This document shows positions 1 to 6,903 of a DNA stretch of 13,712 bases, piece after piece. How positions within the stretch are numbered: position 1 is the first letter of the stretch; every line of letters starts with the position of its first letter. The DNA comes from JANWXR01 sp033577755 (GTDB lineage Bacteria > Chloroflexota > Anaerolineae > Anaerolineales > UBA6663). The notes below the pieces were generated by a model. That model searched no databases. It worked only from the letters and a program-made list of their open reading frames with translations, and was not told the DNA's origin. The stretch spans positions 1 through 13,712 of the forward strand of contig JAVQXV010000081.1 in assembly GCA_033577755.1 (NCBI GenBank), written 5' to 3'. Both the position numbers and the translations under genes were made by a program.

Positions 1-53
1 AGGACGGCATCCACGGCGCGTGGAAGCGCATCGTCGGCGGCGAAGAAGACTGA
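1..53 (+). CDS. C-terminal end of an unidentified protein (partial at window edge)
   Basis: Reading from base 3, an open frame codes for DGIHGAWKRIVGGEED and stops at TGA 51-53. Fourteen of its sixteen codons end in G or C, matching the codon use of the clear genes here, so it is probably the tail of a real gene entering from the left. Sixteen residues are too few to assign a family. It is followed by a 77-bp gap before the YfhO-like gene and could belong to the same transcription unit. Confidence 0.45.
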   Translation, partial: DGIHGAWKRIVGGEED

Positions 54-130
54 CCTGCCCAGGCTGGCCCCTGCCGCGCCAATCGCGCTTGCCTTTACCC
101 GGCGCAAATTTGACCTTGACCGCGACACGG

Positions 131-2545
131 ATGGGCGTCTGGCTTCGCCGGCATCGTCATGACTGGATCGCGCTGGCGGCGCTGGCAGGCCTGGCGCTCG
201 TCTTTTTTTGGCCGGTGACGCTGGGCGTGGCGTGGATCCCGCGCGGCGGCGGTGACCTGGCTTCCTTCCTCTGGCCGACGTATTCGTACGCAGCGCGCGC
301 GCTATGGAGCGGGCGCATCCCGCTGTGGAACGAGACGCTCTACGCCGGCATGCCCTTCGCCGCCGATAACCAGAGCGGCCTGTTCTATCCCCCCAACCTG
401 CTTGCCTTTCTGCTGGCGCCCTCCTTCCCCTACCGCGCCATCGAATGGCTGGTGGTCTTTCACTTCTGGCTGGCCGGCGCTTCGATGTATGTGTTGATGC
501 GCGTCCTGCTCGGCACGCAAGAGAACACTAAAGCAGGCGCTTACGCCACTCCGACCTCAACCTTCCTCCCTCTTCCTTCTCCCTTCTTCCCACCTTCTTC
601 CTTCTTCCTTTCTTCTATTTTTGCCGCCGTCGCCTTCATGTTCTCCGATGTCCTGGTCACGCACATCGGCAACCTGAACATCGTCGCGGTGTCGGCCTGG
701 CTGCCGCTGGCGCTGGCCTGTTTGCATCTCAGCCTGACGCGCCGCAGCGTGAACTGGGCGCTGGCCGCGGGCGCGGTGCTGGGCGTCGCTGCGCTGGCCG
801 GCCACGCGCAGATGATGCTGATAAGCTTTGGGGCGGTGGGCTTGTTAGGTATATGGCGTATTGTGTATAGCGTATTGCGTGAACGAAATACGGAATACGC
901 AATACGCTCTGCAACTCTTCTCTTCCTTGTCTTTCTCGCCGCCCTCGGCCTGAGCGCCCTGGCGTTGCTGCCGGCGCTCGAGCTGACGCAGTACACGGCG
1001 CGCGCGCGGCTGGCATACCCCGAAGCCGCGCTGTACTCCCTGCCCTGGGCGGGGCTGGCCGGCTTCGTCTCGCCGCTGCTCTTCGGGCGCGGCGCCGCGG
1101 ATTACTGGGGGCCGTGGCCACGCGTTGAGCTGGGCTACCTGGGCGTCCTGCCGCTCGTCTTCGCCGGCATCGCCCTAATTGAAAGGCCCGGCACAACAAC
1201 TTCGCGCAGCGGCTCTACTCAGCCCATCGCTCACTCAGCCGGTCACCGACTCAGCACCAAAGGGTTCTGGGCCGCCCTTGCTTTCCTCAGCCTGCTCATC
1301 GCCCTCGGCGAGAACATGCCGCTGCATCGCCTGCTCTACGAGTTCGTCCCCGGCTTCGCGCAGTTGCGCGCGCCGGCGCGGTTCGTGCTGCTGACCGACC
1401 TGGGGCTGGCCGTGCTGGCGGGCTTCGGCTTTCAGAGAGTGTTCACCCCAGAGAACGCGGAGCGCAAAGAGAGAGGGCGATGGGTTGCCGGATTTGGCGT
1501 TGTGGCTGTAGCAATCTTGGTCATTGCATATCTTGCCGTAGCGCCGGTCGGCGAGCGCGTGACGAACCTGCTCTGGGCTTTGGCCGTAACCCTCGCCCTG
1601 CTCCTCGCCGCCTACTTACTACTTTCTACTCGCTACTCTCGATCCTCCCTCGCCCCCGCCTTCGCCATCATCGTCCTCGCCGCCGACCTGTTCTTCCACG
1701 GCGCGTTCGTCGAGGTGGACTTCGCCGACCCGACGCTCGGCTTTCAACATCCCGTCGCCGTTGACTACCTGAAGAGCCGGCCCGGCCCGACGCGGATTGA
1801 CTCGACCACGGGCGCCTGGGCGCCGGACGCGGCAGCGCGGCACGGGCTGGAGGATATCGGCGGGGTGAGCAACCCGCTGGCGCCGGCGGCTTATCAGACC
1901 TACATCGGCTCGATGGGGCCGCGCGGTGCGCCGCGCTACGACTTCCTCGGCGCACAGTGGATTGTGGCCGCCAAAGACCGGCCGCCCGCCGACGACCCGG
2001 ACATCGTCCCCGTCTTCAACGACGACCCCGGCGTGGACATCTGGCTGAACACTAACGCGCAGCCGCGAATCAGCCTGAAGTACGCGGCGCGGGCAGTGCC
2101 GGACGGCGAGGCCGCCTTCGCCGCAATCGTGGCGCCCGACTTTGATCCCACACGGGAGGTCGTGCTGGAAACGTCTGCGCTTCTGTCGCTGCCCGATCTT
2201 CAACCTCCGAACTCAAATCTCTACTACCTGCACTATTCGCCGGAGGCCTACCACATCGCGGTGAGCACGCCGGCCCCGGCCTATCTGGTGCTGAGCGAAG
2301 TGTGGTATCCCGGCTGGCGCGCCTGGGTGAATGGAGTAGAGGTGGAAGTGCTGCGCGCCAACTTCGCCTTCCGCGCCGTGCCGCTGGCCGAGCCGGGCGA
2401 ACACATCGTCGAGATGCGCTTCGAGCCATGGACGTGGCCGGTGGGACTTACGGTGAGCGCATTGACTGCAACGTATTCCGTATTCCGTATTGCGTATTGG
2501 TTCCGAAATAAGCGGGGCACACGATACGTAATACGCAATACGTGA
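131..2545 (+). CDS. YfhO-family polytopic membrane protein
   Basis: About 804 residues from the chosen ATG. The protein opens with a basic stretch and a membrane segment (IALAALAGLALVFFWPV). The first outer loop is typical of the YfhO family (WNETLYAGMPFAADNQSG), and many hydrophobic helices follow. A family-typical motif lies near residues 393-418 (GENMPLHRLLYEF then LRAPARF). A soluble C-terminal part carries WYPGWRAWVNG, and a last helix closes the protein. YfhO relatives have a GT-C-like fold and are linked to glycosylation of cell-envelope polymers such as teichoic acid; the substrate here is unknown. The longer open frame from base 20 adds 37 Arg/Pro-rich residues that overlap the previous gene, so ATG 131 (MGVWLRRHRHDW) is preferred; no clear Shine-Dalgarno is seen. 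Loops contain low-complexity or repeat-encoded insertions, and the last ~25 codons lie in a repeat hairpin. The family call is firm and the exact role is not. Confidence 0.8.
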   Translation: MGVWLRRHRHDWIALAALAGLALVFFWPVTLGVAWIPRGGGDLASFLWPTYSYAARALWSGRIPLWNETLYAGMPFAADNQSGLFYPPNLLAFLLAPSFPYRAIEWLVVFHFWLAGASMYVLMRVLLGTQENTKAGAYATPTSTFLPLPSPFFPPSSFFLSSIFAAVAFMFSDVLVTHIGNLNIVAVSAWLPLALACLHLSLTRRSVNWALAAGAVLGVAALAGHAQMMLISFGAVGLLGIWRIVYSVLRERNTEYAIRSATLLFLVFLAALGLSALALLPALELTQYTARARLAYPEAALYSLPWAGLAGFVSPLLFGRGAADYWGPWPRVELGYLGVLPLVFAGIALIERPGTTTSRSGSTQPIAHSAGHRLSTKGFWAALAFLSLLIALGENMPLHRLLYEFVPGFAQLRAPARFVLLTDLGLAVLAGFGFQRVFTPENAERKERGRWVAGFGVVAVAILVIAYLAVAPVGERVTNLLWALAVTLALLLAAYLLLSTRYSRSSLAPAFAIIVLAADLFFHGAFVEVDFADPTLGFQHPVAVDYLKSRPGPTRIDSTTGAWAPDAAARHGLEDIGGVSNPLAPAAYQTYIGSMGPRGAPRYDFLGAQWIVAAKDRPPADDPDIVPVFNDDPGVDIWLNTNAQPRISLKYAARAVPDGEAAFAAIVAPDFDPTREVVLETSALLSLPDLQPPNSNLYYLHYSPEAYHIAVSTPAPAYLVLSEVWYPGWRAWVNGVEVEVLRANFAFRAVPLAEPGEHIVEMRFEPWTWPVGLTVSALTATYSVFRIAYWFRNKRGTRYVIRNT
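561..622 (+). repeat. Polypyrimidine tract inside the YfhO-like gene
   Basis: These 62 bases contain only two purines (A592 and A617), so the other strand is almost pure purine. In frame the tract codes for a Pro/Ser/Phe/Leu-rich loop (TFLPLPSPFFPPSSFFLSS) between two membrane segments. Related proteins as I know them run directly from one helix to the next here, so it looks like an in-frame low-complexity insertion. Confidence 0.75.
856..907. repeat. Heptamer-repeat hairpin (ATTGCGT/ACGCAAT type) inside the YfhO-like gene
   Basis: The arm at 856-876 pairs with 887-907 over 21 positions with 3 mismatches, around a 10-base loop. Both arms are built of GTATTGC/GCAATAC-type heptamers, the same unit seen at 2472-2556 and 3475-3514. 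It lies wholly inside the coding region and is translated in frame as a loop (WRIVYSVLRERNTEYAIRS). Confidence 0.8.
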
Positions 2546-2556
2546 TACGCAATACG
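2472..2556. repeat. Heptamer-repeat hairpin spanning the YfhO-like stop codon
   Basis: The left arm 2472-2498 and right arm 2530-2556 are complementary over 27 positions with 3 mismatches, with a 31-base loop. The stop codon TGA (2543-2545) lies in the right arm, so the repeat encodes the last ~25 residues of the upstream protein. Degenerate heptamers continue to about 2563, five bases before the next gene's ATG. There is no U-tract, so it is not a classical terminator, but as RNA it could stabilise the upstream message end or affect translation of the next gene. Confidence 0.8.
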
Positions 2557-2567
2557 CGATACACCCC

Positions 2568-4487
2568 ATGAGTCCCCGCCTCGAACTCACGCTGTTCAGC
2601 CTCATCCTGCTGCTGGCCGCTGCGTTGCGGCTGGGCTGGCCGGAGCTGACCGAGTTCAAGCGCGACGAGGCCGCGCTCTACTCGCTGGCGCTGGATGTGG
2701 CCGAGTTCAAGGCCCTGCCCCTGCGCGGCATCGGCTCCTCGGTAGGGCTGCCGAACACGCCGGTCAGCGTCTATCTCTTTGCCTTGCCGCTGTTCGTGTG
2801 GAAAAGCCCGCTGGCCGCAACGCTGTGGGTGGGTGCGCTGAACACGGCCTCGGTCGCGCTGGCCTGGTGGATGGCGCGGCGTTACTGGGGCGTGCGGGTC
2901 GCCCTCATCGCCGCGCTGCTGTATGCCGCCGCGCCGTGGGCCGTCCTCTACTCGCGCAAAATCTGGGCGCAGAATTTGCTGCCGCTGTTTGTAGTTGGCT
3001 ACATCTTCTCTGCACTGCTCGCGTTTATCGAGGGCAGACGCCGCTGGCTGATCGTGCACTTCGGGCTGCTGACCATCGTCGCGCAACTGCACTACTCCGG
3101 TCTGGTCTTCGTTCCGCTCACCGCTTTACTGCTCCTCATCTTCCGCCGCAACGTGGACCGGCATAGCCTCGGCGCGGGCGCGGCGCTGGCGTTGTTGCCG
3201 GCACTCCCGTTCGTCGCCTATCTTCTCTCGCAAACGAGCAACGGCATCAGCGGGCAAATGCAAATTCCTCAGGCACGGCTGAACATGCAGGCGCCGGAGC
3301 TGGCCGCGCTGGTGGCGATGGGCACGGACATCCACTCGCTCGCCGGGCCGCAGGCGTTTCGCGATTATCTGGCCAGCGTCCCCGACTTCACGGCGCTGTT
3401 CTGGCTGGGCGGCGCGCTCACCATCGCCGGCGCCTTACTTGCCCTCCGCAGCCAGTTCCAGTCCGAGAGCCACCACGCAATACGCAATACGCAATACGCA
3501 ATACGGAATACGCACCACACTTCCCTCATCCTCTTCCTCTGGCTCCTCCTCCCCCTCCTCGCCTTCCTCCCCGGCCTCGTCCCGGTCTTCCCGCACTACT
3601 TCATCCTGCTCTTCCCTGCGCCGTACCTGCTGGCCGGCATTGCGCTGGATGCGCTACTGGCGCGCTTTGAGGGGCGGCCCGTGCGGGTTCTGGTCTGGCT
3701 CATTCCCGCAGCCATCGCGGCGGCGCAGGTCTGGGCCTTTGCTGCGCTGTTGAGTTTCGTCGGCGCACGCGCCACGCCGGGCGGCTTCGGCACACCGCTC
3801 GGTCTGCTGCTGCACGTGGCCGGCTCCGTCCGCGGCGCGCCCGATGTCATCGTAGTCAGCACGGGCACAAACCCCGGTTTCGATGAAACGCCGGCGGTCT
3901 TCCACGCGCTGCTGCGCGGCGCGCCGCACCGTTTCGTGGATGGCCGCACGACGGCAGTGCTCCCCGCCGGCGAGGCGCGGGTGGTGCTCTGGCCGGGTGG
4001 AGTCAACGACTCGGTGCTGAATGTGTATCGGGCCGTTGCCGTGCACGAGTCGCTCACGCCGCTGCGGCAGGGCGAGGGCGAGGTTCGCACGCTCACGGTC
4101 TCCGGCGCGGCGGCCCTCTCGCCTCCCCATCCTCGCCCGGCCTCGGCGCTGCTGGCGAACGGCGCGGAGATTCTGGGATGGGGGCGCGATGCGGACTCGT
4201 GGCAATTGTGGTGGCGGGTCGCCCTTGAAGCGGATGAGGACGCCACGATCTTCGCCCATTTGCTGGATGCGAGCGGCAATCGCATCGCGCAGGCCGATGT
4301 GCCCACCTATCCCGCCTCGGGCTGGCGCGCCGGCGATTTAGTCATCAGTCATTTTTCATTGCCCATCGCCGAAGGCACGACCGTGCGCACAGGCATGTAC
4401 GCATCGTTCTCGCTGCAACCGGTCGCGGTGCTGGATGCGGCGGGCAACCCGGCGGGGCAGTGGGTGGAGTTTCAGATCGGGAGATGA
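2568..4487 (+). CDS. GT39/ArnT-like polytopic glycosyltransferase (GT-C fold)
   Basis: 639 residues. A first membrane helix (about residues 7-24) is followed by an acidic pair, D33-E34 in TEFKRDEAALYS, at the place of the metal/substrate-binding acid motif in the first external loop of GT-C enzymes (PMT/ArnT class). About ten more hydrophobic segments extend to about residue 400. The KIWAQNLLPLF stretch also fits this class. The last ~230 residues form a soluble, beta-rich domain (FAHLLDASG, then AQADVPTYPASGWRAGD) of the kind I associate with Chloroflexota GT39 proteins. Such enzymes move a sugar from a polyprenyl-phosphate donor to an acceptor outside the membrane; donor and acceptor are unknown here. 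The start lies 22 bp after the YfhO-like stop and lacks a visible Shine-Dalgarno. A 40-bp heptamer repeat is translated in frame near residues 303-316. Confidence 0.8.
   Translation: MSPRLELTLFSLILLLAAALRLGWPELTEFKRDEAALYSLALDVAEFKALPLRGIGSSVGLPNTPVSVYLFALPLFVWKSPLAATLWVGALNTASVALAWWMARRYWGVRVALIAALLYAAAPWAVLYSRKIWAQNLLPLFVVGYIFSALLAFIEGRRRWLIVHFGLLTIVAQLHYSGLVFVPLTALLLLIFRRNVDRHSLGAGAALALLPALPFVAYLLSQTSNGISGQMQIPQARLNMQAPELAALVAMGTDIHSLAGPQAFRDYLASVPDFTALFWLGGALTIAGALLALRSQFQSESHHAIRNTQYAIRNTHHTSLILFLWLLLPLLAFLPGLVPVFPHYFILLFPAPYLLAGIALDALLARFEGRPVRVLVWLIPAAIAAAQVWAFAALLSFVGARATPGGFGTPLGLLLHVAGSVRGAPDVIVVSTGTNPGFDETPAVFHALLRGAPHRFVDGRTTAVLPAGEARVVLWPGGVNDSVLNVYRAVAVHESLTPLRQGEGEVRTLTVSGAAALSPPHPRPASALLANGAEILGWGRDADSWQLWWRVALEADEDATIFAHLLDASGNRIAQADVPTYPASGWRAGDLVISHFSLPIAEGTTVRTGMYASFSLQPVAVLDAAGNPAGQWVEFQIGR
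3475..3514 (+). repeat. Tandem ACGCAAT heptamer repeat inside the GT39-like gene
   Basis: Four exact ACGCAAT units (3475-3502) are followed by one ACGGAAT variant (3503-3509) and a partial unit. Unlike the two hairpin copies it has no inverted partner nearby. Seven is not a multiple of three, so the peptide (AIRNTQY repeated) has a period of three units, and gain or loss of one or two units would shift the frame. Confidence 0.9.
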
Positions 4488-4511
4488 GAGAAACGGAGGG
4501 AATGAGGGCGA

Positions 4512-5351
4512 ATGACCGGAACGATTTTGATTACGGGTTGTTCTTCGGGCTTTGGGCGGGCGACGGCGCTTCATCTTGCGCAGCGCGGCTGGCGCGTTTT
4601 GGCCGTAGTGCGCAAGGTCGCCGATGCGGAGAACCTGCGCGCCGAAGCGTTGCAGAAAAACATCACGCTGGAGCCGCTGGTCTGCGCCATCACCGACGAC
4701 GCGCAGGTGGCGGAGCTGGGCCGCACGGTGGCCATGCTTTCGCCTACCCTGGACGCGCTGCTCAACAACGCCGGCACGGCCTACCCCGGCCCGCTCGAAA
4801 TCCTGCCGCTGGCCGACCTGCGCGCGCAGCTGGAGATCAACGTCGTCGCGCAGGTGGCGGTGACGCAGGCGCTGCTACCGCTGCTCAAGGCGGCGCGCGG
4901 AACTATCCTCAATGTTTCGAGCATGGGCGGGCGGATGGCGTTCCCGGTGACGGGCGCCTACCACGCCAGCAAGTTTGCTTTGGAGGCCCTGAGCGATTCG
5001 CTACGGCTGGAGCTGGCGCCGTTTGGAGTGAAAGTGGTGGTGATCGAGCCGGGCGGCAGCCCGACGGCCATCTGGAAGGCCGGCGAGCAGAACGCGCGGG
5101 CGCTGTACACGGGCGGCAGGGCGGAAGCATATCGCGGGCTGATTGCGCGCTACGCGCAGCTGGCAGAGGCCACCGCTCGCGAGGGATTCCCGCCGGAGCA
5201 GTTCGCGGCGCTCGTTGAGCGAATCCTCATGACCCCGCATCCGCGCGCCCGCTATTCGTTCCCCTTCCGCACCACGCTCAATATACTGCTGCGCCGTTTC
5301 CTGCCGGACGCGGTGTGGGATCGGGTGATGCGGAGGCTGTTTCGCTGGTAA
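4512..5351 (+). CDS. Short-chain dehydrogenase/reductase (classical SDR)
   Basis: 279 residues, a normal length for the classical SDR family. The Rossmann nucleotide-binding motif TGCSSGFG is at residues 8-15. NNAG (85-88) stabilises the central sheet. The catalytic set is Ser136/Ser137 in NVSSMGG, with Tyr150 and Lys154 in YHASK. The family oxidises or reduces alcohol/carbonyl groups with NAD(P)(H); no substrate can be read from the sequence. GGAGGG at 4495-4500 lies 11 bases before ATG 4512. The gap to the glycosyltransferase gene is 24 bp, so it is likely co-transcribed with the membrane genes. A lipid or sugar precursor substrate would fit that context but is a guess. Its 3' end overlaps the convergent GT4 gene by 74 bp. 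Confidence 0.9.
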   Translation: MTGTILITGCSSGFGRATALHLAQRGWRVLAVVRKVADAENLRAEALQKNITLEPLVCAITDDAQVAELGRTVAMLSPTLDALLNNAGTAYPGPLEILPLADLRAQLEINVVAQVAVTQALLPLLKAARGTILNVSSMGGRMAFPVTGAYHASKFALEALSDSLRLELAPFGVKVVVIEPGGSPTAIWKAGEQNARALYTGGRAEAYRGLIARYAQLAEATAREGFPPEQFAALVERILMTPHPRARYSFPFRTTLNILLRRFLPDAVWDRVMRRLFRW

Positions 5352-6642
5352 GGGCGGCACCATCGTGCGCCTTGCCTCTTCGCTCCAGCCAGGCCGGTGC
5401 ACGGCCTGTGTGTAGTTCGCGATAAACTGCGATGATTTTATCGGCGATGAGCGGCCAGCAGTAACTGCGCGCGTACTCCGCCGCCTGGCCGCCCAGTTTC
5501 GCGCGCAGCAGCGGGTCGGTGATGATGTCGCAGATGCGGTCGGCCAGCGCCTCCGGGTCGCGGTCCGGCACGTGGAAACCTGTCTCGCCGTCCTTGACCA
5601 GGAAGGCCAACCCGCCCACTTCGGAGGCGATGACGGGTGTACCGCAGGCCATCGCCTCCAGCGCCACCATCCCGAAGGACTCGTAGTGCGACGGCATCAC
5701 GACGGCGTCGGCGGCGGAATAGTAATCGGGTAGCGTGTCCTGATCCTGTTTGCCCAGGAAGGTCACCATCCCCTCCAGGCCGAGCCGGCTGCGCAGGGCC
5801 TTGATGCGCTCCATCTCTGCATTGCGCTGGGCGGCATCTTCCTCCGGGTCGCCGCCGATGATGGAGAGCGCCAGCTGGTTGCACTGGCAGACGCCGCGCT
5901 CCTTGAGAACGGCCAGCGCGCGCAGCAGAGTCTCCAGGCCCTTGAGCGGCTCGATGCGCCCGACGAAGAGGAGCAGGATGCGGTCGGGGTCCACGCCGAT
6001 GCGTTGCTTCGCCACGTTGGCCGGGCGCGGGTAGAACAGGTTCAAATCCACGCCGGGCGGGATGATGACGGCGCGGCTGACGTCGGCGCCGTAGAGCCAT
6101 TGCATCTGCGCAATCTCCGCCGGCGTCGCCGCGATCAGGCGGTCGGCCTGGGCCATCAGCTCGGTCTCCACCTGCACGCGCAGCGCGCCCTCGCGTTCGG
6201 CCTCGCTTTGTGCAACGCGGTTCTTCATGTGGCCGAGGGTATGGAACATCAGCACGAACGGGATGTGCCAGGTCTCACGCAAGCTGCGGGCCGCCACGCC
6301 GGAGAGCCAGTAATGGGCGTGGATCACGTCGTAGTGCAGGTCGTTGGCGCGCGCAAACTCGCGCACACCGCCGACGAACTCAGGCACGTGCTGGTAGAGG
6401 ATTTCTCTGGGCAGCGGCACTTCCGGCCCGGCCGGGATGTGGATGACGCGGTTGCCGTAGCCCAGCTCCTCTTTGACGTGCGGCTGGTGCTCGTCCTGGG
6501 AGCGGGTAAACACGTCCACGCGCAGGCCGCGCCGCCCCAGCTCGCGCGTCAGGTCGCGCACGTAGACGTTCATGCCGCCGGTGTCTTTGCCGCCCAGCGT
6601 CGCCAAAGGGCAGGTGTGATAAGAAAGCATGGCGATGCGCAT
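5278..6642 (-). CDS. GT4-family glycosyltransferase, MshA/sucrose-phosphate-synthase-like
   Basis: 454 residues with the GT-B layout of retaining GT4 enzymes. The N-terminal glycine-rich motif GGMNVYVRDL starts at residue 22, and VIHAHYWLSG is the acceptor-side motif. FVGRIEPLKGLETL starts the nucleotide-sugar domain, and the E-x7-E signature falls on Glu321 and Glu329 in HYESFGMVALEAM. This GGMNVY subgroup is often annotated as D-inositol-3-phosphate glycosyltransferase (MshA) or sucrose-phosphate synthase, but no mycothiol partner genes are visible, so the acceptor stays open. There is no signal peptide, so it is cytosolic or peripheral. The last ~30 residues are a Ser/Pro/Ala-rich tail, antisense to the SDR gene end. 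No good Shine-Dalgarno precedes the ATG; a TATAAT box sits 8 bases upstream, suggesting a leaderless or very short-leader mRNA. Confidence 0.88.
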   Translation of the reverse strand: MRIAMLSYHTCPLATLGGKDTGGMNVYVRDLTRELGRRGLRVDVFTRSQDEHQPHVKEELGYGNRVIHIPAGPEVPLPREILYQHVPEFVGGVREFARANDLHYDVIHAHYWLSGVAARSLRETWHIPFVLMFHTLGHMKNRVAQSEAEREGALRVQVETELMAQADRLIAATPAEIAQMQWLYGADVSRAVIIPPGVDLNLFYPRPANVAKQRIGVDPDRILLLFVGRIEPLKGLETLLRALAVLKERGVCQCNQLALSIIGGDPEEDAAQRNAEMERIKALRSRLGLEGMVTFLGKQDQDTLPDYYSAADAVVMPSHYESFGMVALEAMACGTPVIASEVGGLAFLVKDGETGFHVPDRDPEALADRICDIITDPLLRAKLGGQAAEYARSYCWPLIADKIIAVYRELHTGRAPAWLERRGKAHDGAALTSETASASPDPTPRPAGNGAAVY

Positions 6643-6650
6643 CGCGGGGA

Positions 6651-6656
6651 ATTATA
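6651..6656 (-). promoter_or_regulatory. Possible -10 box for the GT4 gene, leaderless transcript
   Basis: On the minus strand a perfect TATAAT ends 8 bases before the ATG at 6642. A start site 6-8 bases past a -10 box would fall on or just before the ATG, and no Shine-Dalgarno is seen, which fits leaderless translation. No convincing -35 hexamer lies 16-18 bases further upstream, which lowers confidence. Confidence 0.4.
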
Positions 6657-6731
6657 TCCTTGGGTCTACGGCGAGGGGCTAACCGAAGAGAGCGCGTAAC
6701 TGCTCAGACAATGGCTTCCAGCCGTTGAAAA

Positions 6732-6797
6732 GAATCCACAGATGTCACCGATGGTCACAGATTGCCTCTGCGAAAAGCTACGTAATCTGCGGATAAA
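6732..6797. repeat. Degenerate 'AATCCACAGAT' inverted repeat
   Basis: ATCCACAGAT (6734-6743) has an inverted partner ATCTGCGGAT (6785-6794), matching 9 of 10 positions. A direct echo CACAGATT lies between them at 6756-6763. The motif resembles dispersed intergenic repeats built on AATCCACAGATTACACAGATT that I know from Chloroflexota and other environmental genomes. Family membership is recalled, not computed. Confidence 0.5.
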
Positions 6798-6903
6798 TCA
6801 GGACAGCTGAGCGGTTACGAGAGCGCAGCGTTCTTCATTCATATCCCGCGCACTCGGCGCGCTCTGCGGTAAAGAAGCAACTCGCCTTGCGCCGGGCGCC
6901 CAC

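Larger units (their letters stand above)
6643..6903. other. Intergenic spacer between two minus-strand genes, with decayed dispersed repeats
   Basis: No coding frame is supported in these 261 bases. Besides the TATAAT near the GT4 start it holds two repeat-like pieces, listed separately where clear: an ATCCACAGAT/ATCTGCGGAT inverted pair and, near 6850-6876, a CTCGGCGCGCTCTGCGGTAAA stretch. The latter resembles the right arm of the palindromic repeat at 8732-8796. No T-tailed terminator is visible after the deacetylase stop. Confidence 0.6.

Noticed and set aside
20..130. N-terminal extension of the YfhO-like gene from ATG 20
   Set aside because: It overlaps the upstream gene end and codes for an Arg/Pro-rich stretch with no family resemblance; ATG 131 begins a typical basic-then-hydrophobic start.
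3475..3514. Heptamer tandem as a CRISPR array
   Set aside because: The units are 7 bp with no spacers, and no cas genes are in the window.
5390..5408. Perfect 7-bp hairpin CAGGCCG-GTGCA-CGGCCTG as a terminator
   Set aside because: It lies inside the GT4 coding region with no T-tract in either direction; such GC palindromes are expected by chance here.
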